A stretch of 64,000 nucleotides of DNA from Megamerina dolium (Eukaryota; Arthropoda; Insecta; Diptera; Megamerinidae): contig OY978525.1 in the NCBI GenBank assembly GCA_963854835.1, forward strand, positions 87,621,171 to 87,685,170. Direction: 5' to 3'. The notes beneath the pieces are model-generated. The model was not told the origin of the DNA. It made no database searches and saw nothing but the letters and a program-made list of their open reading frames with translations. How positions within the stretch are numbered: the first letter of the stretch is position 1; every line of letters starts with the position of its first letter. Position numbers and translations under genes: made by a program. Positions 34,457 to 45,528 of this stretch are shown here, one piece after another.

Positions 34457-35135
34457 GTAAAAATAATTCTTATTCCATAGAGATGACTAGAACCTGGATG
34501 ACATGGAAAGTAAGTATAAAATTCGATGAATATCTTTGCGATGATGAACAAAAATTTGCTAAAACAACACTCTTGCCAAGGTACAGCTCGACCAGATTTT
34601 GCTGAAAATATAAATTTCAGAATTGTCTATGCAAGGAGGCAATATATTCAGTCGTAAATAAGTTACAACGGAGTCATTCTCATAATTACTTCGCTGAGTG
34701 TAGGTTTGTGTTTAAGTAATGTAGATAGAACTGGTAGAAAATTTAATTCTTAGTTAGTTTGCCGCAATTTTATTAATATTATTAATAATAATAATAACAA
34801 TAACCACAATATCAACGTCAATTATAATATAGTAAAAAGTGCATTTGCTTGTTGCATTTTTCATTTCGCATATTCCACCAAGAAAAAAAAAAAAAAAACA
34901 AAATAAACACTAATGGAAAATATCCTACATGCATGACACCGAAAATAAATGCTACGATTAGGTATGTAAATGCAATTGGCGATGTGGACACTTGACGATG
35001 AATGCAAATACAAATGCAAATCACACGTAGAAAATAATTTGTTTATTCAAATTTTCGAATAATAATTATTCGAGTTGCTTTAAAAACAACTGATTTTGTT
35101 TTCAGATATTTTTTTAAATTTGCTTTTATATGAGC
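34457..35135. other. AT-rich noncoding DNA
   Basis: Contains (AAT)n near 34770-34800 and an A tract at 34883-34899. No gene seen. Confidence 0.55.
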
Positions 35136-35640
35136 GGCCTTTTAAAGGGTGGATATAGGTAGTACACATGTAAGGGAGCAACATTGAGGCAAAAAAATGA
35201 ATGGAGGTCGGCCATGAATTTTACTTCCCTAGAGCCACACTGGGAGTGATGGAAACCAAAAATTATAATGAATTTAGGGGGCCCCATAAGGGATGGAGAT
35301 AGGCGAGGCGCTATGTATATTTCATAAAAATAGGATAGGATAGGATATAAAATTAATGGGGGTTGCCTTACATTTGATTCCTTTGGTGATGATTTCTGGA
35401 AAGCTATGTGGTTATTTGTTGATTTTTAGCTGTTTTTGTTTGGAGGGCCCTCTTAAGCGGTGGAGATAGATGTTAACATAATAGGGCACATTTATCCTTC
35501 TGTTGGCGATTTCTGGGGAGCTATGGTAACTAAGCATAGAATTTATATTGGGAAAGTAAAATGAACAAAACAACAAAAGATAACGGGGGGTTGTTCATAT
35601 ATTTTACGTCTTATGGATCACCCTCAAAGCAGTGAGAACA
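35136..35640. repeat. Diverged tandem repeat, ~3-4 units of 144-170 bp
   Basis: A core of GGCCCC/TTWAAGGGTGGAGATAG type occurs at 35136, 35280 and 35446, with a weaker copy at ~35615. Each core is followed ~70-90 bp later by a CTTCCNT...GAT/GAG...CTATGG-like block. The units are strongly diverged and the edges are uncertain. Confidence 0.45.
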
Positions 35641-35662
35641 AAATTTTATGACAATATCAATT

Positions 35663-35948
35663 TTGAGTGTCGTAGCTCATTGGTTGGTACGTTGGCCTTC
35701 TGATCTGTAGGTCGTCTGCAAAGCCAAAGCAAGCATTTGGCAATTCTTCCGGCAGTAACAATTTGCCACGGAAAAGCTTATAAAAGAACTCTGCGACAAG
35801 GCTAAGAAAAAGTGATGTCACAAGGGTTCTGCAATTCGGAACCGGCTAAAATAAGTAGGTCACTTTTGATACTGTAAACAAATATAACACGCACCAAACA
35901 GTACTGGAAGTGAAGCCCGGCCAAAGAGCACTTCGGGACTTCCAAGTA
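35663..35948 (+). mobile_element. SINE copy with the B-box region deleted
   Basis: Has the head (GTCGTAGCTCATTGGTTGG), but is deleted from within the T-arm (GTAGGTCGT joins CTGCAAAGCC). The body is then intact to AAGCCCGGCCAAAGAGC, and the GCCACATA tail is replaced. Loss of the B box should abolish pol III transcription. Confidence 0.85.
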
Positions 35949-38900
35949 AAGCTTGGTCATACATTAGAACCACCTAGAAGCGATAGTTCCAATATTATTA
36001 TATAATACGAAATATGATGGAAACTGCCGTTTTTCTAACTTTGAGGTTGGTTAGTGAGTTTTAGAACTACATCAACCGTGTCGAAAATTATTATTTTCTG
36101 GTTTTTATTGAATATTTCTATCGTACAGCTAAAAAAAAAACAGACTAAATAACAACCACCTTAATGTATATACTTAAGCACTGATTTTTCGCTAAAATAA
36201 CATAAGACAACCTTACTCATAATTCCAAAATGTATGTATGTACGTACTTGTATGTATGTGGCATTGAAAATTAAGGCAAATTTGATAATAACATATCAAG
36301 ATTGCAAAATCCTTTCAATATTTCCATACTGCTATTCCTATACAAATATACAAACTTAATGTCAGTCCGAAAAAATGTAAATAATGCAAATTGTGGTATT
36401 ATCTATGTAGAATCACTATTGCCATCCATCTAACCGACCAACCAAAAAGCAGCAACATCACTATCATCATCAACATCATTGCCATCAACATTATATTGCT
36501 AAAAAATTCATTGCATTTTTAAATATTGTCCACAATTTTGTGCAAATTCCATATTCCTCGTCGACTTCTGCTTCTTCAAAATAATACTCTATCTTATTAT
36601 TAATTTTTTATTCTTGTCACTATGATCTCATTGTAGTGGCCGATACAGGCAGCATGTATGTACAGTGGTGGAAATGTTAATGTATTTCTTGTGAATATTG
36701 ATTTTCAATCCTTAATAATTTGATAGTCATTTTTTCTAAATGAAGCTTAATTTAAGTCAGAATGCAAATGGCAAAATGAATGCGTAAATAGTGTAGAATT
36801 GGTGTCAATTGCGAAATTATTGCTATTTGAATTAAATGTCAAGTTGCTCTTGAAATTTCATTATTAATATCAACTGATCACAGTGAGTAAGGCTGTTTCC
36901 TCGCCACTAGGAATGGTACCAACTGCCTAATCTTTTATGTGTATCGGAGTTAGAGAATTAGTGTCTGTTAACTACTAGCTACTAATTAGTATTATTAGCC
37001 TGTCTTTCATTTAATTTTTTGTAGAATAAATCAGCCTCGCCTGTGGTGTCAAACGTATTGCTCTTGCTATGCTTAGGCAGGTCCACCTTTGCTCTTTGCA
37101 GAGTTTGTCTTCCAGTGAAAAAGACGATGTCACAAGAGTCGCCGTTCCTAATCGAGTACGCCCATTTCAATATTGACAACATTTTGGAATGAAATTTATT
37201 GCATTATTGCAAAGGTACGAAATAGTGATTAAAAATAAAATCAACGTGAATAGCACAATTATAGTGATCAATGGTGATGCAATAAGTCATTCCACGACTG
37301 TGTTTACGAGTATACAACTATCATCTAAAATATTCAAATATTGCTCGTACACCAATGTTCATGTACAAAGGGAGTATGTGTGTGAGACATGGAGAGAATG
37401 AGATATCTAGACGATAGGTATTTGCTGCGCATTCATGGTCATTTCATTAGTCCCTTTATTCCTTTCAATATTCTTTTTCTTTGTTGTTTTTGTTTATTCC
37501 ATTTCGTTAATGTTGCTGTTGTTGTGATTTTTACATCACAACATTTCTTGCTGTGGCACTTTGTGCAATTTGTATGTCATTTTAATTTTTGTGAGTGAGT
37601 TTGCAGTTATTTTTACAATTGTTGTTGTTGTTGTTCGAGATTTATGTATGTACGAGTATGACTGCCAAGTTGTAAGCAAGAAAGTGGACAACAATTAATT
37701 CTCGTTGTGGTAATTAATTTTATTTTTCTCTCTACATTCGTTGCTTCGTTGGGTGATTGTTGTTGTCGTTGCTTCTCATTCATTCGATTCATTTCGTTAA
37801 GTTGCGAGTTTTGCATTTTAAATCGGAAACAATGAGTAACTGCATACCCGTACGTACACATTGATCACTCTACTGTAGCTACCGCTGTTGGTGCTACTGT
37901 CCCTGATGATGCTGATGATGATGATAATGATGATAATAATGATTTTGGTCCATGCTATTGTTGTTGGCATTTCTACATTTCCTGTTGATTGCTGTTGTTG
38001 CTACTAATGGAGGGTGTATTGTTCCTAGAGCTTATTTGAAGATGCTCCCAACGAAGGTGGAATTTTTAAAATTGAGAGCAACATTTTTAAATATTTTATT
38101 TGCAAAAATATTTATACTACATACTACGTTTAGGAAAAAAGTAGTAAAATAATAAAAAGCTCTATTGTTTCTATTAAAGAGTATGCCTAAAATATTTTAT
38201 TGTTCTGATTTTCGAATACAATGTTACAAGGAAGAAAAACTTGAAATTACACTTCTCACAATTTGCAATATTCTAGTTAATTATGTATGAGAGGACACTC
38301 AAAAAAGTATCACAGGGTGCTTACTCGTTCATTTCACTGCATACACATTTTTAGGTAGTTCAATTTTGACAGAAATCGAATCGATTACTGTCACATTCAC
38401 CATTTTCAAACCTGAAGTCATAATGCAGTGAAAAATCGTGATAATGGCAATTATTCCATTTGCGGCATGAAGCCATTATAGCGGAAACATGAACTTCATT
38501 GATCTTCATTTGTGACTCACAAAGACGTATGTCAACGTGTTTGGTGTTGGAATCGATAGAGTTGTAATTATTTAGTACGTCAGAAAGTGAATGTAATAGT
38601 CGCTAGGTAAGAACCAGTCTAATGTGAATTTACGAAAAAAATTTCAATAGCTACTATACTCAAGCTGTTAGTTTGCCATAAGTAAACATATGCTCAAATA
38701 AATACTTAAATACTCATGCCCTTAAAATCTATTGACAATTAAAGGCCATATTGCATCGGAACAACAATAACCATCGAAATAGCAACAAGCACTTGCTATC
38801 AAGTTCATCAATAATGCCACCACTGGTATTAGCATCATTCCCATCATCGACATCGTCAGAAGTTTCAATTTCAATATCACAATTATCATTATCATCATCG

Positions 38901-41269
38901 TCATGATAATTATCATTAACATTGGTAGAATAAGTATCAAACATCAGCCAACCGCCATCTGACATCAATTTAGGCATTGATGTTGTTGCTTTTAATCAGG
39001 GCGAACAATTAATGATGCAACGTAAACTGCTTCCAGTAGAATGTGTTTGTGTTTGGGTGTGTGTTTGTGTGTGTGTATCGAAAAATACAAATAAGAGCAC
39101 TTCATACTACTAACACATTCTGCTCTCACTACTAAGCGAATAATAATAATGTATATGAGCGAATGTACATAGTCTACCACTTGCAATGAGTGTATAGAGT
39201 ACATGTACAGTACAAGCATACGAGAGTAATATATGTCGTTATTGTTGTAATAATCATCAATATTATTGTTTATACAAGAAATACAACACATAAATATAAT
39301 ATATAATACAAATGTTCTATAAATATAGATAAGTACTTGCAACATAACAATTTTCATTACAATCAGATATGTGCGTAAGTAAATAAGTAATTTTTTTTTT
39401 TTTGGAAATACTTATTTGGGTTTACATGATTTTTGGAAAATTAAAGTAATTGTATAGCAACTGCCGATACATATAACTATGAGTACATGAACTTTCATAT
39501 CTATAGGCAATTTTAGGACGGATATATGTATATAGAACAACGTTCTACTAACAGATCACCATCATTTTTCGAAAAAAAAATTTCTAAATAAATAAGTATA
39601 TCTAGGAGGGACAACTTTGGATCTTTGTAAAGAATGCTACTCATACAACAGAGGCGCATCTTTGTGTACGAGTGTATGTAGGTAAAAAGATTAGTTTTAA
39701 CCAACTCTTTAAATGAATTATTTATATACAATTTTATTAGATTTATATAAATTAATATTCTGAAAACCGTATGCAATTCAAAAGTCGTTAAAGTTTCTAT
39801 AACTCAAGTTTTGATTTATTCAATAATGTAGATAGGATAGTTCAAAACCGTTGATTGGTCTATTGAAGCCGAAAATCTTTCAATTTCATAGAATTGTAAT
39901 TTAATATTGAATATTTTTGCATCATGAGGGGCTACTGTAGTCACGTGATTATGGATCTGGTTGAAAAGGCTTGAAGCCTATACTCTCAAATTGACCCTTT
40001 TGCAAACAAAATTAAGATATCTAAAAAACCAAAGCATATTTTTTTTTAAATCAAATGCAACCTTTTACAATTGACGTTTGATTATTAATTGATTATGAGA
40101 TTTTTTTCTTCATATTTAATAAATATAATTTTTCTATTTATTTAGCATAAAAAGAAAAACGGAAACAACACGTTGATTTCAATTTGGAATTAAAAAAAAA
40201 AATAGAAATTTTTAACAAAGTTTCAGATCGATTCTAATATCTTTGACATTAGCTTTTCAGGTATTTGCCACAGACATTACTATTATAACAATTTCTAATT
40301 AAAAATGTTTACTATGCGAACTGTGTGCTAAGAAAAATATTTAGAGCAGCCTTTGGTAGTAGCATTAGTAGTGGTAATAATAATGATATTCCAGTAATAA
40401 CAATATTCATCATCATCACTATCTCTCAACATTATTAAATGCAATATTACTAAGGACCATCAAATGCAAATGCGAGCAACTTTGTCGTCAAGTGGTCTTA
40501 ATCACACTGTCAGTTTGTAATGGAAATAAACTGCCAGTTACCTTGGTGAAATCCTTTAAAATTTTCCTCAGGAATATTCAAGATATTTAACTATTTTAGA
40601 GACTTATTTACTAAATATGCAACTATTATTCTCAGAGCTCATGGGTTCATACGAGTAATCATATGTACTGTAATAAGCCAATAAAGCAAAGCATACATAC
40701 ACATTAGACCGGGTCGGTATCTATACGACGGACTAAACTTCACTTACCCACACCAAACCACCCAACATCACCCCCCTTCTCTCCTATTTTGAAAGCTTAC
40801 TTTGAGCGTATTTTATCGAGTGTTCTTCATAACTCTTTCATTTATTACTCTATTCCAAAATGTAATATACATATTATTGAAAATATAATTTTGAGTACTG
40901 TGTATCTTTCTCAGATATTTTTGCCCCAGAAAAGAATACATCGCTTACTGAAACGTTTCATTTTATATAGAGTAAAGTTGTATTTCATGAGGTAGGAATT
41001 AGTACTGAAATTAGTGAACTTAGTAGGTTAAGGAGTCATTTTGGCGGTTTTTGGCTGTTTTTAGGACTCACAAAGGACGAACATTTTTATGACCCCAAAA
41101 TCCTCTCAAAGTAAAAGCTTTCAAACTCAAATGCAAGATTATTTTCATGACCCAGCTTAATACACATATATGTATGTAGTGTATGTGCCAACGGTGATAC
41201 TATGAATGTAAGTGAACTTTAACTTATACCACTTATACTATATTAATAGTGTTGCCTTCGCTGTCAATA
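35949..41269. other. Large AT-rich noncoding stretch
   Basis: I see no gene or classifiable transposon in these 5.3 kb. It contains scattered simple repeats: CATCAT-type near 36466-36500, GTT/TTG near 37618-37636, GAT near 37900-37940, CAT/TCA near 38810-38925 and TGTG near 39055-39080. The longer frames here (for example 36982-37182 minus and 38992-39357 minus) have no recognisable domain and are probably chance or repeat-driven. Confidence 0.5.
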
Positions 41270-41320
41270 TTATGTATACTTACTTACTTACTTATGTGGC
41301 CATAACAACCGAATATCGAT

Positions 41321-44299
41321 TTAGGCCGAAAATAATATGCTTCGCCAGTCATCTCTGTTCTTCGCTAGCTGGCGCCAGTTAGAAATTCCAAGCGCCGTCA
41401 GGTTCTCCAGTACTTGGTCTTTCCACCGGAGGTTTGGTCTTCCTCTTTTGCGTCGTCCTCCAGCGGGTTCCGAATATAACACCTTCTTAGCTGGAGCGTG
41501 TTCTTCCATTCGCTCGACATGACCTAGCCAGCGCAGCCGCTGGATTTTGATGCGCTTTACTATGTCAATATCGGCATACAGCTCGTACAGCTCATGGTTG
41601 TACCTTATTCGGTACTCGCCACCAACGCAAATAGGTCCAAAGATCTTGCGTAGGACTTTTCTCTCGAAAACTCCAAGTATTCGCTCATCCGAGGTGGAAA
41701 TTGTCCAGGCTTCAGCGCCATATGTTAGGACAGGCATGATGAGAGACTTGTAGAGTGTAGTTTTCGTTCTTCGAGAGAGGGCTCGACTTCTCAATTGCTT
41801 ACTCAGCCCAAAGTAACACCTGTTAGCAAGAGTTATCCTACGCATGATCTCCAAGCTGACGTCATTACTGCTGTTAATGCTGGTTCCAAGATAGACAAAG
41901 TCCCTTACTACTTCAAAAGCGTAGTTGTCAACAGTGACGTGCTGTCCAAGACGCCGGGACTCTTTGTTTGTTGACACTAGATACTTCGTCTTGCCCTCGT
42001 TCACCGTGAGACCCATCCGACGCGACTCTCTTTCCAACTCTGAGAATGCTGCACTGACTGCTCGCGTGTTCATGCCAATTATGTCAATATCGTCGGCATA
42101 CGCTAACAGCATGACACTTTTGTTGAAGATAGTGCCATTATGTCGTAGATCAGCAGCTCGTATTATTTTCTCCATAATAAGATTGAAGAAGTCGCACGAT
42201 AACGAATCACCTTGTCTGAAACCCCGTTCGGTATTAAACGGTGCGGAGAGGTCCTTCCCAATTTTCACTGCACAACGGGAGTTATGCAGTGTCATTCTAC
42301 AAAGTCGAATGAGCTTTGCAGGAATACCGAACTCAGACATTGTTGCGTAGAGGTAATCCCTTACCGGACTGTCGAAAGCGGCTTTATAATCAACAAATAG
42401 GTGGTGTGTGTCGATCTGTTTTTCTTGGGTCTTCTCCAGGATTTGGCGCAGTGTGAAAATCTGGTCGATGGTGGATTTACCAGGTCTGAAGCCACACTGA
42501 TAAGGTCCAATCAGGTTGCTGAGCATAGGCTTCAATCTTTCACAGAGTACGCTCGATAGAACCTTGTACGCGATGCTCAGGAGACTTATTCCACGGTAGT
42601 TGGCGCAAATTGTGGGGTCTCCTTTTTTATGTACAGGACAGAGAACACTGAGCCTCCAATCATCAGGCATGCTTTCATCCGACCATATTCTGCTTATGAG
42701 CTGGTGCATGCGGGTGAGCAGCTCATCGCCTCCGGTCTTAAACAACTCGGCAGGCAGGCCATCAGCACCTGCAGCTTTGTTGTTCTTCAGCCTTAAAATG
42801 GCCGTTTCAACCTCGTCATAGTCGGGTGGTGGAACATCAACACCATCATCTGTAATTGGCGTTATCGGGCATTCTCCTCCACTGGCGGAATTGTTCGTAG
42901 CATCGCCATTCAGTAACGTGGAGAAGTGTTCCCTCCATAGGCTCAGTACACTCTGGACATCCGTAACCAGATTCCCATTTCCATCACGACAAGAAGAGGC
43001 TCCGGGATTTAAACCTCCACTCAGGCGCTTGATCTTTTCAAAGAATTTTCGAGTCTCATTCTTGTCGGTACACATCTCTATCTCCTCACACTCGCGTCTT
43101 TCCAACTCCCTCTTCTTGCGCCTGAAAAGACGTCTCTCTGCACTCCTTTTCTCTCTATACCGCTCCTTAACAGCTCGCGTTACGCCTGCACGCAGGGTTT
43201 TTTTGTAGGCGGCGTCTTTCTCTGCGGTAGCGTCGCGACACTCCTGATCATACCACTCATTCCTCAGAGGCCGGTAGTAACCGATTACCTCCTCGGCAGC
43301 AGTAGTCATGGAGTGGGATATATGTGTCCACCGTGCGCATGTATCATCAAGTGGGGGAGTGTTCTGCATAAGCAGATCCGATAGTCGAGTGGAAAATGCA
43401 TCTGCTGTCTCTGGTGATTGCAGCTTACTGACGTCGAGCTTTCTCTGTGTGGGACTTCTCTTGTTATTTGCGACACATAAGCGTGTGCGCACCTTAGCTG
43501 CAACAAGGTAGTGATCCGAGTCGATGTTGGCACCACGGATCGATTTCACGTCCATCACACTGGAAGCATGCCTTCCGTCAATCAACACATGATCAATTTG
43601 GTTTCTTGTACGATGATCTGGAGACAGCCATGTCGCTTTGTGGATGTCGAGATGCTGGAATCTGGTACCACCAATTACCATGTTTCGTGCTGCGGCGAAG
43701 TCAATCAGCCTCATTCCGTTATCGGAGGTGTTTTGGTGGAGGCTGAATTTTCCGACAGTTGGACCGAAGGTACCTTCCTTGCCCACCCTGGCATTAAAGT
43801 CGCCAAGCACGATTTTGATATCGTGGCGGGGGCAGCGGTCATAAGCTTCTTCGAGGCGCTGAAAGAAGCTCTCCTTGGTCACATTGTCCTTCTCATCCGT
43901 CGGAGCGTGGGCACATATAAGGCTGATGTTGAAAAATTTTGCCTTGATGCGGATTGTGGCCAGCCGTTCGTTCACAGGCGTGAACTGCGAGACAAGATGT
44001 CGTAGTCTCTTGCTGACCAAAAATCCACATCCTAATTCGTGCCTTTCAGCATGGCAACTGTAGTAGATGTCACAGGACGCTCTTTTGGACCAGCCCTGTC
44101 CTGTCCATCGCATTTCCTGGAGAGCGGTGATGTCAGCTCTGTATTTTTCGAGGACATCAACCAGCTGGATAGAGGCACCCTCCCTATAAAGGGATCGGAC
44201 ATTCCAGGTGCATATCCGTAAATCGTGGTCCTTTTTTCGTTTGCGGGGGTCATCAACAAAAACGGTAGTCCTTCTCCGAGGCATATTTGTTTTTTTCAT
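41321..44299 (-). CDS. RTE-clade retrotransposon polyprotein: AP endonuclease and reverse transcriptase, 992 residues, intact
   Basis: The protein nicks target DNA and reverse-transcribes the element RNA onto the nick. Residues ~27-272 form an exonuclease-endonuclease-phosphatase domain: CTWNVRSL (30-37), LQEMRWTG (60-67), ICAHAPT (128-134), LGDFNA (165-170), RNQIDHVLIDGR (232-243), DSDHYLVAA (260-268). A charged linker with KRSAERRLFRRKKRELERR (384-402) follows. RT motifs come next: NKAAGADGLPAELF (507-520), PVHKKGDP (555-562), FRPGKSTIDQI (604-614), HHLFVDYKAAFD (632-643), GFRQGDSLS (693-701), AYADDIDIIG (733-742, catalytic YADD) and VYLGTSI (802-808). The C-terminal tail has RLRWLGHVERM (921-931) and RKRGRPNLRW (950-959), as in RTE/BovB elements. 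There is no RNase H domain, which is normal for RTE. The start MKKTNMP directly follows the 5' UTR and is shared with the 31068-34443 copy. Confidence 0.96.
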   Translation of the reverse strand: MKKTNMPRRRTTVFVDDPRKRKKDHDLRICTWNVRSLYREGASIQLVDVLEKYRADITALQEMRWTGQGWSKRASCDIYYSCHAERHELGCGFLVSKRLRHLVSQFTPVNERLATIRIKAKFFNISLICAHAPTDEKDNVTKESFFQRLEEAYDRCPRHDIKIVLGDFNARVGKEGTFGPTVGKFSLHQNTSDNGMRLIDFAAARNMVIGGTRFQHLDIHKATWLSPDHRTRNQIDHVLIDGRHASSVMDVKSIRGANIDSDHYLVAAKVRTRLCVANNKRSPTQRKLDVSKLQSPETADAFSTRLSDLLMQNTPPLDDTCARWTHISHSMTTAAEEVIGYYRPLRNEWYDQECRDATAEKDAAYKKTLRAGVTRAVKERYREKRSAERRLFRRKKRELERRECEEIEMCTDKNETRKFFEKIKRLSGGLNPGASSCRDGNGNLVTDVQSVLSLWREHFSTLLNGDATNNSASGGECPITPITDDGVDVPPPDYDEVETAILRLKNNKAAGADGLPAELFKTGGDELLTRMHQLISRIWSDESMPDDWRLSVLCPVHKKGDPTICANYRGISLLSIAYKVLSSVLCERLKPMLSNLIGPYQCGFRPGKSTIDQIFTLRQILEKTQEKQIDTHHLFVDYKAAFDSPVRDYLYATMSEFGIPAKLIRLCRMTLHNSRCAVKIGKDLSAPFNTERGFRQGDSLSCDFFNLIMEKIIRAADLRHNGTIFNKSVMLLAYADDIDIIGMNTRAVSAAFSELERESRRMGLTVNEGKTKYLVSTNKESRRLGQHVTVDNYAFEVVRDFVYLGTSINSSNDVSLEIMRRITLANRCYFGLSKQLRSRALSRRTKTTLYKSLIMPVLTYGAEAWTISTSDERILGVFERKVLRKIFGPICVGGEYRIRYNHELYELYADIDIVKRIKIQRLRWLGHVERMEEHAPAKKVLYSEPAGGRRKRGRPNLRWKDQVLENLTALGISNWRQLAKNRDDWRSILFSA

Positions 44300-44663
44300 T
44301 GGGGGGGTTTTTTATGTGGCGGGTCCCAAACCCAACGCACAACCTCTAACCGAGGAGATTTTCGCCACTCACTTCAGCCGCCTCCCAGCGGGTGCCAGGA
44401 AGACGTTGCCCGGTGGTCGCCACATGGAGGGCCCCCATTAATAATAATGAAAGCGCCATCACAGAGTAAGCAGAGCAAGCTATATGACTACCCCTCATTA
44501 ACAAATAAAGGTATCATCACATAGCGCTCAGATCAAACTACATGACAGCCAGTGAGTTGACTTGCGATGAGTTCAACAAGGATTGCGCTAGCCCCACCTG
44601 GTTGAGGCAGTTAGACACGTTACCTTGCGAAAACACCACCAGACCACCTGTATACAGACCACC
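44300..44663 (-). promoter_or_regulatory. 5' UTR / presumed internal promoter region of the intact RTE
   Basis: On the minus strand this region runs from the element's first base (GGTGGTC...) to the ORF start. It is almost identical in the 31068-34443 copy, so it is part of the element. It is much richer in G and C than its surroundings in the half nearest the ORF (GGGGGCCC, CACCCGCTGGGAGG, a C7 run just before the ATG), suggesting folded RNA. Promoter activity is inferred from its position only. Confidence 0.55.
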
Positions 44664-44674
44664 TTATGTATACT

Positions 44675-45528
44675 GTCGAATATTATTGATACAACAATTA
44701 GAGCAACAATATTTAATACTCTTTGTACCTTTGCTACTAAGTTATAATAACATACTACTTAATACTACTACTAGTTCTAATACAATACTATAATGCCACC
44801 ACCAATAGTAGGTACTATGTAGTAGCATTTTCAATACTAACCAGCTTTACAATCGTCATCATCTTCAACAATACTAACAACGATAATGGACTACATCATC
44901 AAATATATCATCGAATCCTACAATATCTGTTATATTTAGTATTGGATAGCCACCTACACATACTACGTATTGTACTTCACACTACCAATATTGTTCTAGG
45001 TGGTATACTCATTCTCTGGCTGATTTAATTTCATTGCTCTTTTTGATATACTATGTACACAGTACACATGTATGTGTGTACGTGCGTATAAATGAAACAA
45101 AGATATTTTAAGATGGTTGCAAGTGATGCATTTACCACTTTGTTGTTTGATGTATCCATACATTGCACTACATTGTAAATGTGTGTGTGTGTGTGTGTAT
45201 ATGAATATTGTAGCAGGCTTGTCATTCTATTATGTGGTTTCATGTGTATAGTAAATATTAAGAACCACTTAAAGTGTATGGTATGTATTTGTTATACGAA
45301 TATTTGATGGTATTTATTGAATGAAGCATTTTATGTTGGCCTTATGGATATGTATGCATGTATGATAAGTACTACTAAATTGTAGTGTAGTAAAATATCA
45401 TAATTTTAATTAAATTTAAATTAATTGATATCAAAAGTGGAGAATAATGCGAGATTTATGCAACAATTCATTGCAGATGATATAAAATTATTAAAATTTG
45501 GTATTTTAAAATTAAAAATTTTCAAATT
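44675..45528. other. AT-rich noncoding DNA with CTA/ACT and TG repeats
   Basis: ACT-type runs at 44750-44790 and a TG run at 45179-45200. No gene seen. Confidence 0.55.

Larger units (their letters stand above)
41281..44663 (-). mobile_element. Full-length, apparently intact RTE-clade LINE with 11-bp target duplication
   Basis: A 3383-bp element flanked by TTATGTATACT (41270-41280 and 44664-44674). On the minus strand: 5' UTR of ~364 bp beginning GGTGGTCTGTATACAGG, one uninterrupted ORF, a ~40-bp 3' UTR, and the end GCCACATAAGTAAGTAAG. It is the best candidate in the window for an active autonomous element. The perfect target duplication and open frame imply recent insertion. Confidence 0.97.

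Noticed and set aside
36982..37182. Minus-strand frame MLSILKWAYSIRNGDSCDIVFF
   Set aside because: Looks protein-like in composition but I recognise no family and see no matching exon nearby; too short to support a gene.
38722..38977. Met/Ile- or Asp/Asn-rich frames
   Set aside because: Produced by CAT/TCA trinucleotide runs.
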